Assembly: GCA_018969355.1 (NCBI GenBank)
Contig: JAGWYO010000001.1
Location: 1 to 64,000, forward strand
Direction of reading: 5' to 3'
Source: Actinomycetales bacterium
Lineage (GTDB): Bacteria > Actinomycetota > Actinomycetes > Nanopelagicales > Nanopelagicaceae
DNA: 64,000 nt
In this document: positions 7,472 through 18,978 of the stretch, one piece after another
Numbering within the stretch: the first letter of the stretch is position 1
Layout of the letters: each line of letters begins with the position of its first letter
Notes under the pieces: model-generated
Database searches by the model: none
What the model was told of the DNA's origin: nothing
What the model saw: only the letters and a program-made list of their open reading frames with translations
Position numbers and translations under genes: made by a program

Positions 7472-8508
7472 GGTCGAAACCAGGTTGTTAATGGCAGGCC
7501 GATGGCAGTGAATTTTTCTGGGTGAGGCAAACTTCCAATTCCTCTTTCGTACTCAGTCCCATTCCACTGCCACAGAGATTCAATCTCAGCGCGATCATTT
7601 TCATAACGGCCCGTGAGTGTTGCAACTTCTTGTATTCTCCGGATCCCATGAATATCAAGGCAAACGTGAACAATAAGATCAATTGCCGATGCAACTGTTG
7701 GGGCAATAAATTTATGAGAAATATTTTCACCTGCAAGTAACGGAAGTGTTTGAAGTTTAATAACAGCGTCTCGAGGTGAATTTGCATGTAAAGTTCCCAT
7801 GCCAGGCAGGCCTGAATTTAGAGCAATGAGTAAATCCAATGCTTCAGCTTCGCGAACTTCACCAACGATTATGCGAGATGGCCTCATTCGTAATGATTCT
7901 TTTATTAAGCGGCGGAGTGGAATTTCACCTTCCCCTTGCAGGTTTGGACTTCGCGTTTGCATCTGCACAACATCAGGTAATTGTGGTGAAAGTTCAAAAA
8001 CTTCTTCAATTGTCACTAATCGCTCACTGCGTGGAATAGCACCAGCTAAAGCATTGAGAAGTGTTGTTTTGCCAGCTTGAGTACCGCCACTGACAAGAAT
8101 ATTTAGTCCGGCTTGTACTGAATTAATTAGCGTTGTTCCAATTAGTGGATTCATTACTCCCAAATTGATGAGGTCTGCCACACTCATATTTCTCATAAGA
8201 TGCTTTCTAATATTAACTGCCCAATCTTGTGCGGTTATTTCTGGAATTGCCACATGTAAACGGCTTCCATCTGGCAAGCGAGCATCAACAAAAGGGTGCG
8301 AGAGATCAAGGCGACGACCACCCCACATCAGCGCTCGTTCCACTATGTTTCGTACCTCATCAGCGGTGAGTAGCAAATTTGTAAGTTCGCTCTTTCCAGC
8401 ACGAGCAATAAAAATGCGTTCGGGAGAGTTGATCCAAATCTCCTCAATGGTGGGGTCGCTCATGTAGGGAGCAATTGCTCCAAAAGTTATATTCAGATCT
8501 AGGTCCAT
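7468..8508 (-). CDS. tadA: TadA/CpaF-type secretion ATPase
   Basis: 346 aa. Walker A GGTQAGKTTL (141–150), the acidic Walker B/Asp-box region RLVTIEEVFEL, and MRPSRIIVGEVREAEALDLL with GMGTLHANSP (His box), all typical of GspE/VirB11/CpaF hexameric ATPases. It is cytoplasmic and powers Flp pilus or Tad secretion. At 346 aa it is shorter than many CpaF proteins because the N-terminal extension is missing. The ATG at 8508 lies 7 bp after a TACATT box, so it is probably leaderless. No pilin, prepilin peptidase, TadE/F or TadZ gene is nearby. Confidence 0.9.
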   Translation of the reverse strand: MDLDLNITFGAIAPYMSDPTIEEIWINSPERIFIARAGKSELTNLLLTADEVRNIVERALMWGGRRLDLSHPFVDARLPDGSRLHVAIPEITAQDWAVNIRKHLMRNMSVADLINLGVMNPLIGTTLINSVQAGLNILVSGGTQAGKTTLLNALAGAIPRSERLVTIEEVFELSPQLPDVVQMQTRSPNLQGEGEIPLRRLIKESLRMRPSRIIVGEVREAEALDLLIALNSGLPGMGTLHANSPRDAVIKLQTLPLLAGENISHKFIAPTVASAIDLIVHVCLDIHGIRRIQEVATLTGRYENDRAEIESLWQWNGTEYERGIGSLPHPEKFTAIGLPLTTWFRP

Positions 8509-8515
8509 GTGTGGG

Positions 8516-8521
8516 AATGTA
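8516..8521 (-). promoter_or_regulatory. -10 box (TACATT) of the tadABC operon
   Basis: TACATT on the minus strand ends 7 bp before the tadA ATG, the distance expected for a leaderless mRNA. There is no Shine-Dalgarno. Confidence 0.5.
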
Positions 8522-8554
8522 AGAGTGCCACTGACATTTTTTTGCTAAGCCCGA

Positions 8555-9043
8555 TTAATGGGTGGATAAACTCATAGCATCTAGACGATTGAGAATAGTG
8601 AGAGCCTTTTCACCCGGTGTGAATTCAACTGTTGAAGCGGAAACTTGTAATGTGTTTTCCACAGTTAACTTTGGAGATCCTAAAAGTCTGCTAAGGAGGG
8701 ATTCCACATTGCTCTTCCTGGCTCGCACTAAAATGACACATTCATTGATTCCCACTCTGGCAACACAATCCTGCTTTCGAGTAAGGTCCTTAAGTGCCTC
8801 AGAAAAGTAGAGGATGTCTGCTGCACCAATATTCGTCTCTAGAGGTTCATCGTTAGAATTGAATCGGTTGAAGATTATTCGAATCAGGGAAAACATTTCT
8901 CCCGTGCGATCACTAATGGCAATTTCTTGTTTAAGTTGTTGGTAGAAGTATGTGGGTGCAGCAAGATGAGTTTGAGAATCATGTATCCCATCGTGAGAGA
9001 AAAGAGTGTTTTCCAGGCCGCGATAAGTTAATCTCTCTTCCAT
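8555..9043 (-). CDS. degenerate GGDEF-like domain protein
   Basis: 162 aa, no membrane segment. The layout resembles a diguanylate cyclase domain: DSQTHLAAPTYFYQQLKQE stands where D-x-LT-x-L-x-N-R-x-F-x-x-x-L would be, and CVARVGINECVILV (93–106) stands where R-x-GGDEF-x-hhh would be. The catalytic GGDEF is GINEC, so cyclase activity is unlikely; it may bind a nucleotide or a partner. The assignment rests on pattern similarity only. It lies 46 bp upstream of tadA on the same strand. Its ATG overlaps the divergent gene's ATG within one CATG. Confidence 0.5.
   Translation of the reverse strand: MEERLTYRGLENTLFSHDGIHDSQTHLAAPTYFYQQLKQEIAISDRTGEMFSLIRIIFNRFNSNDEPLETNIGAADILYFSEALKDLTRKQDCVARVGINECVILVRARKSNVESLLSRLLGSPKLTVENTLQVSASTVEFTPGEKALTILNRLDAMSLSTH
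9029..9034 (+). promoter_or_regulatory. -10 box (TAATCT) of small membrane protein gene
   Basis: TAATCT ends 7 bp before the ATG at 9042. No Shine-Dalgarno is present, which suggests a leaderless mRNA. The box lies inside the first codons of the divergent GGDEF-like gene. Confidence 0.45.
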
Positions 9044-9428
9044 GACTCAAGATCCTGCCAAAGCAGCAAAGGCCCGCGCACTAGTGGCATCCCTATTGAT
9101 TTTCGAATCTGTTGTGATTGCATCTCTTGGTGTTTGGCTCATTGTTTTGACCGCAACTGCAGATACTGTAGAAATCCGTCCACTTCTAGGAGAACTAATT
9201 TTTATTGTTCTGGGATCTGGAGGGTTATTTGTAGCTGCTGCTGGTTATCGCAGGGGAAAATACTTTGGTCGTGCTCCTGCAGTGCTTGCAAATTTGATTG
9301 CAATTGGTGTTTCTTACTATCAATTTACTGCAGGCCTCTACATAGTCGCAATTCCGCTCTTTATTCTGGCCGTAGTAACGGTAGTTTCTGTCTTACGGGC
9401 TATTCCCGATAGACTCCCGACTTCTTAA
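9042..9428 (+). CDS. small integral membrane protein (128 aa)
   Basis: No family recognised. Four hydrophobic segments: ALVASLLIFESVVIASLGVW, LLGELIFIVLGSGGLFVAAA, APAVLANLIAIGVSYYQF, and AIPLFILAVVTVVSVLRA, with a basic loop (GYRRGKYFGR) after the second. It stands upstream of guaB, 27 bp away, and is possibly co-transcribed. Its start codon overlaps that of the divergent GGDEF-like gene by 2 bp. Confidence 0.75.
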   Translation: MTQDPAKAAKARALVASLLIFESVVIASLGVWLIVLTATADTVEIRPLLGELIFIVLGSGGLFVAAAGYRRGKYFGRAPAVLANLIAIGVSYYQFTAGLYIVAIPLFILAVVTVVSVLRAIPDRLPTS

Positions 9429-11675
<2,247 letters not shown>

Positions 11676-11683
<8 letters not shown>

Positions 11684-13226
11684 TGATCGAGGCGTACTTG
11701 TAGTCGATTTCGGGGCGCAGTATGCCCAGTTAATAGCACGCCGTGTTCGTGAGGCTAATGTTTATAGTGAAATCGTTCCTTCAACAATTACGGCAGCACA
11801 AGTGCATGAAAAGAAACCATCGGCGATTATTTTATCGGGCGGGCCTTCAAGTGTGTACGCCGAAAATGCTCCACAATTTGATGCAGCAATTCTTAGTCTA
11901 GGTATTCCAACTTTCGGAATCTGTTATGGATTCCAAGTAATGGCTGCAGCCCTTGGTGGTGTAGTGAGTCAAACGGGTAACTCAGAGTTTGGCCGCACTG
12001 ACATTAAAGCCCAATCCGCATCGAAGATTTTCAGCGGCCTACCTTCACAACAGAGAGTGTGGATGTCACATGGGGATGCTGTAACAACTGCTCCACCTGG
12101 ATTCAGTATCTGTGCAGTAACAGATGACACGCCTATTGCAGCTTTTGAAGATGCAACAGGGAGATTGGCAGGAGTTCAGTTTCACCCAGAGGTTTTGCAT
12201 AGTGAGCATGGTCAAGCTATTTTGCATAACTGGTTAATTAATACTGCAAAATGCGATGCAACATGGACCACTGGAAATATTGCACAAACCGAAGTAGCAA
12301 AAGCTAAACAGCTCATCGGTGATAAGAGAGTGATTTGCGGTTTATCAGGAGGTGTCGATTCGGCAGTTGCTGCAGCGATTATCCAGAAGGCAGTTGGCAA
12401 ACAACTTACATGTGTATTTGTTGATCATGGCCTCTTGCGCAAAGGCGAGGCTGAGCAGGTAGAGCGAGATTATGTTGCTTCAACTGGGGTTCAACTAGTA
12501 GTTATTGATGCAAAGAAAGGCTTTTTAGATGCACTTAAGGGTGTCACTGACCCGGAAGAAAAACGAAAGATTATCGGGCGTGAGTTCATTCGATCTTTTG
12601 AAGCTGCAGCCCGCGAAATTGCTGCCGGCGGTGATGTTGAATTCTTAGTGCAGGGCACGTTATATCCAGATGTAGTTGAGTCCGGTGGCGGCAGCGGAAC
12701 TGCCAATATTAAATCTCACCATAATGTTGGTGGATTACCAGATGACTTGAAATTCACATTAGTTGAGCCCCTTCGAACTCTATTTAAAGATGAAGTCCGA
12801 CAGGTGGGCCTTGAACTAGGACTGCCTGAAGCAATTGTTTGGCGCCAACCTTTCCCAGGTCCAGGCCTTGGGATTCGCATCGTTGGTGAAGTAACTCAAG
12901 AGCGCCTTGATTTACTCAGAGAGGCCGATGCAATTGCGCGCTTTGAATTAAAAGCCGCAGGTCTTGATCGTGATATTTGGCAGTGCCCCGTGGTGCTCTT
13001 GGCTGATGTACGAAGCGTTGGTGTACAGGGAGATGGGCGAACATATGGTCATCCAATAGTTTTGCGCCCGGTATCTAGCGAAGATGCAATGACTGCGGAT
13101 TGGTCGCGCCTACCTTATGAAGTTCTTGAAAAAATTTCAACTCGCATAACAAATGAAGTTCGTGAAGTAAATAGAGTCGTGTTAGATGTGACAAGTAAAC
13201 CGCCAGCAACAATTGAATGGGAATAG
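11676..13226 (+). CDS. guaA: GMP synthase (glutamine-hydrolysing)
   Basis: 516 aa, normal length. N-terminal class I glutaminase with TFGICYGFQ (catalytic Cys83) and [14 protein letters not shown] (His/Glu). The ATP pyrophosphatase P-loop is GLSGGVDSA (~residue 223). The C-terminal dimerisation domain ends [16 protein letters not shown]. It converts XMP to GMP using Gln and ATP. The GTG start at 11676 lies within the end of guaB3 and gives the expected [18 protein letters not shown] start. Confidence 0.96.
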
Positions 13227-13228
13227 AA

Positions 13229-13906
13229 GTGAAAAAGTTATCTTTAGTTTTAGCAGTGGCAGTTGCAACAGTGTTGTCGGTATCCCCACTTTATGCAGCA
13301 AATAAGCCAACAACAGTTCCTGGATGCAAGACGCCAACGGCAAAAGCACATACTCCAGTTACTGTTACAGAGCCAATGGCAGTTTCAAAGTCACTGCCAA
13401 AGACAATGACTATTGAAACTAATTGTGGAGAAATCGTGATTTCTATGCTCACAACTAAAGCACCTCTAACTGTCACTAAATTGTCAGCACTTGCTAACGC
13501 AAAATATTTCGATCTTTCTTTTTGCCACAGACTCACAACTCAAGGTTTATTTGTTTTGCAGTGCGGAGATCCAACAGCTTCTGGCTCTGGAAACCCAACA
13601 GGTTGGAAGGGGTACAAAGATGAAAATCTGCCAGCCAACAAACCCAACAACTATCCATTAGGTACAGTTGCCATGGCTAACTCTGGTCCAGGCACCAACG
13701 GCTCACAGTTTTTCATCATTTATGCAGACACCACTCTTGGTCCTGATTACTCAATTTGGGGCAAGGTTACAAAGGGTTTAGATCTGGTTAAGAAGATCGC
13801 TGAGGTCGGTGCCTACAAACTCAATCCAAGCGATAAGAAGCCTTATTACGCCACTGATGGTTATCCAATTCAACCTATTGAGATTAGAAAAGTTAGCGTT
13901 AAATAA
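13229..13906 (+). CDS. secreted cyclophilin-type peptidyl-prolyl isomerase
   Basis: About 225 aa from the GTG at 13229; an ATG at 13217 in the same frame overlaps guaA and would add four residues. N-terminal signal peptide (KKLSLVLAVAVATVLSVSPLYAA), then a cyclophilin domain: TNCGEIVISMLTTKAPLTV, FCHRL, GNPTGWKGYKDENLP, GTVAMANSGPGTNGSQFFI and the C-terminal YSIWGKVTKGLDLV. It assists folding of exported proteins. The mature part has CKTP after ~35 residues but no clear lipobox, so it is secreted or anchored through the uncleaved signal. Its stop touches the stop of the convergent PIG-L gene. Confidence 0.88.
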   Translation: MKKLSLVLAVAVATVLSVSPLYAANKPTTVPGCKTPTAKAHTPVTVTEPMAVSKSLPKTMTIETNCGEIVISMLTTKAPLTVTKLSALANAKYFDLSFCHRLTTQGLFVLQCGDPTASGSGNPTGWKGYKDENLPANKPNNYPLGTVAMANSGPGTNGSQFFIIYADTTLGPDYSIWGKVTKGLDLVKKIAEVGAYKLNPSDKKPYYATDGYPIQPIEIRKVSVK

Positions 13907-14632
13907 TTAATTCGTATTTACTATTTTAAATGCTTCAGCAATACGACCTTCAGGTAACCCGCCCATCCCAGCGTTTCGCTGGCCCCATTCGCGCACCATA
14001 TTCTCTAACTCTTTGTTATGAGCAGTTTGTGAGGCATGTGCGTGTAAAGCCTTAATCTTCAAATCGAAGGTATCTGTAATATCAACAAAGTGGTCTGGAT
14101 GCGGAAAGGCACTTACCCATACTTCTTTTACGCGCCAAGGTTGTAAACCCTCTTGATCGAGTAAATCTGTAAATGCGAAAGGATTTCGAGCATCTGGATA
14201 AACAGCTTGAATAGCTGCCTCACCTGCAGCTAAGTGGTCTGGATGGCTTGCACCAATACGATCCCAGTTTCTTTCAGGACTTTGACAGACCATTCTATCC
14301 GGTTGTGATTTACGAATTTGCCTAACTAAATCTTTTCGAAGGCCAATAGTTGCTTCAAGGTGACCATCAACGTAATTAAGAAAAGTAATATCGGTAACTC
14401 CGATAGCTGCGCCAGCTGCGCGTTGTTCACGTTGGCGAATTGCGGGCATCTCTTCTTTTGTGAAACCAGATTCTTCGCCGCCTTGATCGCCATTAGTACA
14501 AAAAACATAAGCAACTTCAATGCCCTTTTTCACCCACTGGGCTATGGTTCCTGATGCTCCAAAATCTGAATCATCTGGGTGGGCACTAACGACCAAGACT
14601 CGCTTGATCTCACTATCGGCGATGGGTTCCAT
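13907..14632 (-). CDS. PIG-L/LmbE family N-acetyl-sugar deacetylase
   Basis: 241 aa. The signature zinc motif is VLVVSAHPDDSDFGASGTIA near the N-terminus, with later SHPDHLAAGEAAI and HPDHFVDITDT. The family removes N-acetyl groups from sugars or cleaves amide-linked sugars. In actinobacteria it includes MshB and Mca of mycothiol metabolism, but the sequence alone does not decide the substrate. The ATG at 14632 lies 7 bp after a TAGGCT box. It diverges from pcrA. Confidence 0.85.
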   Translation of the reverse strand: MEPIADSEIKRVLVVSAHPDDSDFGASGTIAQWVKKGIEVAYVFCTNGDQGGEESGFTKEEMPAIRQREQRAAGAAIGVTDITFLNYVDGHLEATIGLRKDLVRQIRKSQPDRMVCQSPERNWDRIGASHPDHLAAGEAAIQAVYPDARNPFAFTDLLDQEGLQPWRVKEVWVSAFPHPDHFVDITDTFDLKIKALHAHASQTAHNKELENMVREWGQRNAGMGGLPEGRIAEAFKIVNTN

Positions 14633-14639
14633 GTCGCTT

Positions 14640-14652
14640 AGCCTAATAGACT
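14640..14652. promoter_or_regulatory. paired divergent -10 boxes for PIG-L gene and pcrA
   Basis: In the 27-bp gap, TAGGCT (minus strand, 14645–14640) and TAGACT (plus strand, 14647–14652) each lie 7 bp from their start codon, one base apart. The geometry is nearly the same as in the EEP/nudC gap. Confidence 0.6.
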
Positions 14653-14659
14653 CACCGCT

Positions 14660-16897
14660 ATGACGAGTACTGATCCGCTGCTAGCTGGGCTCAACCCTCA
14701 GCAAGCAGAAGCAGTTACTCACACCGGTGGCCCCTTACTAGTTGTGGCAGGAGCTGGTTCAGGTAAAACTCGCGTTTTAACGCGTCGAATTGCATATTTA
14801 ATGTCACGGAGAAATGTTGCTCCATATCAGATTCTTGCTATTACTTTCACTAATAAAGCTGCCGGAGAAATGAAGGAACGTGTAGCTGAATTAGTAGGAC
14901 CCATAGCAAAATCAATGTGGGTTTCTACTTTCCACTCAGCATGTGTTCGCATCTTGCGACAAGAAGCTGTGCGCCTTGGCTATAGCAACTCGTTTTCTAT
15001 TTATGACTCTGCAGATTCACTTCGCCTTGTTACTATTGTTACTAAAGAGCTCAATTTAGATGCCAAGCGATATCCGGCTCGACAGTTTCAAGCAATGATT
15101 TCAAATGCCAAAAATGAGCTTCTTGGCCCACAAGACTACATAAATGCTGCAAGCAATCAGTTTGAACAAGTAGTTGCAGATGTCTACACGCTTTATCAAC
15201 AACGATTACAGCGCGCTAACGCTATGGATTTCGATGATTTAATCCTCAAAACAGTTCAAGTTCTTCAGCAATTTCCTGAAGCCAAGGCACGTTTTAGATC
15301 ACGCTTTCGCCATGTTTTAGTTGATGAGTATCAGGACACTAACCATGCCCAATACATTTTAGTTAAAGAGCTAGTGGGCACAGAGGCCGAAGGAATACCT
15401 CCAGCAGAGCTATGCGTGGTGGGGGATGCCGATCAAAGCATCTACGGCTTCCGCGGTGCCACCATTCGAAATATCTTGCAGTTTGAGCTCGATTATCCAA
15501 ATGCCACAACGGTTTTACTTGAGCAAAACTATCGATCTACTCAAAATATTCTCAATGCTGCAAACGCGGTAATCACCCGTAATGAGAGCCGCAAGGAGAA
15601 GAACTTGTGGTCAGATGCCGGATCGGGTTCTCCACTTGTTGGTTATGTGGCCGAAAGTGAACACGATGAAGCCAACTTTATTGCTGATGAAATTCGTCAA
15701 CTACAAAAGGAATCTAAATCTCAACCGGGAGACACCGCAATCTTTTATCGCACCAATGCCCAATCACGTGTATTTGAAGAAGTATTTATGCGATTTGCCC
15801 TGCCTTATAAGGTCGTAGGGGGTTTGCGATTTTATGAGCGACGAGAGGTAAAAGATTTACTCGCTTATTTGCGTGTATTAGCCAATCCAGAAGATGAGAT
15901 ATCTCTGCGCCGCATTATTAATGTTCCCAAGCGCGGAATTGGAGATACCTCTTTAGATTATGTGGAGGCATTTGCTCATGAGAATTCAATTTCATTGTGG
16001 CAAGGATTGCTGCGTTGCTCAGAGGCCCCAGGTTTACCCTCACGGGCTGCTCAAGCAATTAATGATTTCACTTCCATGATTGGTGCATTAAATGTCTTGG
16101 TGGAAGCCAAAACCAGACCATCAGTCATTGTTGAAGCAACTTTAGAGCAATCTGGTTTATTGAAAGAATTAGCAGATAGCGTTGATCCTCAAGATGAAGT
16201 AAGAGTTGAAAACCTAAAGGAATTAGTTGCAGTTTCTATGGAGTATGAAGAGCGACCAATTGATGAATTAGGAGAAGAGGAAGAAATCTCCCTAGCTGGT
16301 TTTCTAGAAAAGGTTTCTTTAGTTGCTGATGCCGATGAGATTCCAGAAGGTGAAGATCATGGTGGTGTTGTAACAATGATGACTTTGCATACAGCCAAAG
16401 GTCTTGAATTCCCCACTGTATTCCTAACTGGAATGGAAGATGGAATTTTTCCACATTCACGCACTCTGGGTGAAAAAGATGAGATTGAAGAAGAGCGCCG
16501 ACTTGCCTATGTTGGTTTAACTCGCGCACGTCAACGCTTATATATTTCACGTGCTGAATATCGCTCTACTTGGGGTGCACCAAATTACAATCCCCCTTCA
16601 CGATTTCTTGATGAAATTCCAGAAGATGTAATTGAGTGGCGAAATCAAGGTGGTGCATCTTTAACTCCATCCCTTGTTCGTAAATCTCGTGTGGCATCAG
16701 CACCACCACGAGCAACAGGTAAAAAGATTTCAGTAATGGAGCTACATATTGGCGACCGTGTGTCACATGACACATTTGGATTGGGTACTGTTGTTGCAGT
16801 AGCCGGCCAGGCAGACAAGGCTGAGGCCACAATTAACTTTGGTCAGTATGGAGAGAAGCGATTACTACTGCGCTATGCACCCGTTGAGAAGCTCTAG
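14660..16897 (+). CDS. pcrA: UvrD/PcrA DNA helicase
   Basis: 745 aa, full length for PcrA/UvrD1. Walker A GAGSGKTR (31–38), AITFTNKAAGEMKER (motif Ia), VDEYQDTNHAQY (II), GDADQSIYGFRGA (III), EQNYRST (IV), TLHTAKGLEFPTVFLTG (V) and YVGLTRARQRLY (VI). The C-terminal Tudor-like region GDRVSHDTFGLGTVV in PcrA contacts RNA polymerase. It is a 3'-5' helicase for nucleotide excision repair and removal of stalled complexes. The ATG at 14660 lies 7 bp after TAGACT, consistent with a leaderless mRNA. Confidence 0.95.
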   Translation: MTSTDPLLAGLNPQQAEAVTHTGGPLLVVAGAGSGKTRVLTRRIAYLMSRRNVAPYQILAITFTNKAAGEMKERVAELVGPIAKSMWVSTFHSACVRILRQEAVRLGYSNSFSIYDSADSLRLVTIVTKELNLDAKRYPARQFQAMISNAKNELLGPQDYINAASNQFEQVVADVYTLYQQRLQRANAMDFDDLILKTVQVLQQFPEAKARFRSRFRHVLVDEYQDTNHAQYILVKELVGTEAEGIPPAELCVVGDADQSIYGFRGATIRNILQFELDYPNATTVLLEQNYRSTQNILNAANAVITRNESRKEKNLWSDAGSGSPLVGYVAESEHDEANFIADEIRQLQKESKSQPGDTAIFYRTNAQSRVFEEVFMRFALPYKVVGGLRFYERREVKDLLAYLRVLANPEDEISLRRIINVPKRGIGDTSLDYVEAFAHENSISLWQGLLRCSEAPGLPSRAAQAINDFTSMIGALNVLVEAKTRPSVIVEATLEQSGLLKELADSVDPQDEVRVENLKELVAVSMEYEERPIDELGEEEEISLAGFLEKVSLVADADEIPEGEDHGGVVTMMTLHTAKGLEFPTVFLTGMEDGIFPHSRTLGEKDEIEEERRLAYVGLTRARQRLYISRAEYRSTWGAPNYNPPSRFLDEIPEDVIEWRNQGGASLTPSLVRKSRVASAPPRATGKKISVMELHIGDRVSHDTFGLGTVVAVAGQADKAEATINFGQYGEKRLLLRYAPVEKL

Positions 16898-16928
16898 TAT
16901 TGGGGCCTAATTAGAATGTGGAGTACCA

Positions 16929-18092
16929 GTGGATCTCTTTGAATATCAAGCTCGCGATCTCTTTGAAAAGCATGGCGTGCCTGTATTGGCAGCTGCAATT
17001 GCAACCACTGCCGATGAAGCAGAAGTCATGGCAACAAAGCTTGGTGGCAAAGTAGTTGTCAAGGCTCAAGTAAAAGTTGGCGGCCGAGGAAAAGCAGGTG
17101 GCGTAAAGCTTGCTGAAAATCCATCAGATGCCCGTGAAAAAGCTGGCGCAATTCTTGGAATGGATATCAAAGGTCACATTGTGCACACGGTAATGATTGC
17201 TGCAGCTGCCCCAATTGAATCTGAATACTACTTAGCAATTTTGCTTGATCGCTCTAATCGCACATTTCTAGTTATGGCATCTGTTTCTGGCGGAATGGAT
17301 ATCGAAGAAGTGGCTCATACTGCTCCAGAAAAGCTTGCAAAGATTCCAGTATCTGCCGTTGATGGAATTAGTGCAACTAAGGCTAATGAGATTATTAGTG
17401 CTGCAAATTTCCCAGCAGATGTTGCTGATCAAGTTGCCAATGTCCTTGTGAAACTGTGGGAAGTCTTTCAATCAGAGGATGCAACTTTGGTTGAAGTTAA
17501 TCCATTAGTTAAGACTAAAGATGGCAAAATTATTGCTCTGGATGGAAAAGTTACCCTTGACGATAATGCTGATTTTCGCCAACCAGATCATGAAGCACTC
17601 ATTGATCAAGCTGCTGAAAATCCACTTGAAGCTGTTGCCAAAGAAAAAGGTCTTAACTACGTCAAACTTGATGGTGAAGTTGGAATTATTGGCAATGGTG
17701 CCGGTCTTGTGATGAGCACGTTAGATGTTGTTGCCTATGCCGGTGAAAAGCATGGCGGAGTTCGACCTGCCAACTTCTTAGATATTGGTGGCGGGGCATC
17801 GGCTCAAGTGATGGCTGATGGTCTTTCAATTATTTTGGGCGATAGAGATGTGAAGAGCGTTTTTGTGAATGTATTTGGTGGAATCACTGCATGTGATGCT
17901 GTGGCCACAGGAATCGTTCAAGCCCTTGAATTACTTGGCTCTAAGGCCACAAAGCCAATCGTTGTTCGCTTAGATGGCAATAACGTAATGGAAGGTCGAG
18001 CAATTTTAAATCAAGCAGCACACCCATTGGTGCAGCAGCTAGACACAATGGATGGCGCAGCTGATCGTGCTGCAGAATTGGCGGCTAAGTAA
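16929..18092 (+). CDS. sucC: succinyl-CoA synthetase beta subunit
   Basis: 387 aa. It begins [19 protein letters not shown] from a GTG codon. The ATP-grasp domain is present ([30 protein letters not shown]), followed by the ligase domain [18 protein letters not shown] and [13 protein letters not shown]. With SucD it makes succinate and ATP or GTP from succinyl-CoA in the TCA cycle. The sucC stop directly abuts the sucD ATG. TAGAAT (16912–16917) and ggag (16921 region) lie upstream. Confidence 0.96.
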   Translation: MDLFEYQARDLFEKHGVPVLAAAIATTADEAEVMATKLGGKVVVKAQVKVGGRGKAGGVKLAENPSDAREKAGAILGMDIKGHIVHTVMIAAAAPIESEYYLAILLDRSNRTFLVMASVSGGMDIEEVAHTAPEKLAKIPVSAVDGISATKANEIISAANFPADVADQVANVLVKLWEVFQSEDATLVEVNPLVKTKDGKIIALDGKVTLDDNADFRQPDHEALIDQAAENPLEAVAKEKGLNYVKLDGEVGIIGNGAGLVMSTLDVVAYAGEKHGGVRPANFLDIGGGASAQVMADGLSIILGDRDVKSVFVNVFGGITACDAVATGIVQALELLGSKATKPIVVRLDGNNVMEGRAILNQAAHPLVQQLDTMDGAADRAAELAAK

Positions 18093-18974
18093 ATGTCTAT
18101 CTTCTTAAATGAGAGTACCAAGGTAATTGTGCAAGGGATGACCGGTTCGGAAGGAACCAAGCACACCCGGCGTATGTTGGCTTCTGGCACAAAGATTGTT
18201 GGAGGAGTTACACCTGGTAAAGGTGGACAGGTTCTCGATATAGATGGCCATCACCTTCCAGTTTTTAACACCGTTGCCGAAGCAATGAAAGCAACTGGTG
18301 CTAATGCCTCAGTAGTTTTTGTCCCACCTAAGTTTGCAAAGGCGGCAGTGATAGATGCTATTGATGCTGTCATGCCTTTGGTTGTCGTGATTACTGAAGG
18401 GATTCCAGTGCATGACTCTGCAAGTTTCTATGCCTATTCACTCTCAAAAGGCACAACTCGAATTGTTGGTCCAAACTGCCCAGGTCTAATAAGTCCAGGT
18501 AAGTCCAACATAGGGATTATCCCAGCAGATATCACTGGTGCCGGACCCATTGGCTTGGTCTCAAAATCAGGAACTCTTACATATCAAATGATGTATGAAC
18601 TTCGAGATATTGGTTTTAGTACAGCAGTAGGTATTGGTGGAGACCCAGTTATTGGAACTACACATATCGATTGCTTGCGAGCATTCCAAGATGATCCCGA
18701 CACAAAGGCGATTGTGATGATTGGTGAAATTGGTGGAGATGCAGAAGAGCGTGCAGCGGCATTTATCACCGAGTATGTCACTAAGCCAGTTGTTGGTTAT
18801 GTCGCAGGCTTTACAGCACCTGAAGGAAAAACTATGGGTCATGCTGGAGCAATAGTTTCTGGATCTTCAGGAACTGCCCAAGGAAAGAAAGATGCTCTAG
18901 AGGCTGCAGGTGTAAAAGTTGGTCAAACTCCCAGTGAAACTGCGCGTTTATTGCGCGCGATATTAGGCCGCTAA
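18093..18974 (+). CDS. sucD: succinyl-CoA synthetase alpha subunit
   Basis: 293 aa. It begins [20 protein letters not shown]. The CoA-binding Rossmann domain contains [10 protein letters not shown] and [17 protein letters not shown]. The active-site histidine lies in [20 protein letters not shown], the loop phosphorylated during catalysis. It forms the complex with SucC. Downstream perM follows after 4 bp, as in other actinobacteria. Confidence 0.96.
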   Translation: MSIFLNESTKVIVQGMTGSEGTKHTRRMLASGTKIVGGVTPGKGGQVLDIDGHHLPVFNTVAEAMKATGANASVVFVPPKFAKAAVIDAIDAVMPLVVVITEGIPVHDSASFYAYSLSKGTTRIVGPNCPGLISPGKSNIGIIPADITGAGPIGLVSKSGTLTYQMMYELRDIGFSTAVGIGGDPVIGTTHIDCLRAFQDDPDTKAIVMIGEIGGDAEERAAAFITEYVTKPVVGYVAGFTAPEGKTMGHAGAIVSGSSGTAQGKKDALEAAGVKVGQTPSETARLLRAILGR

Positions 18975-18978
18975 GACC

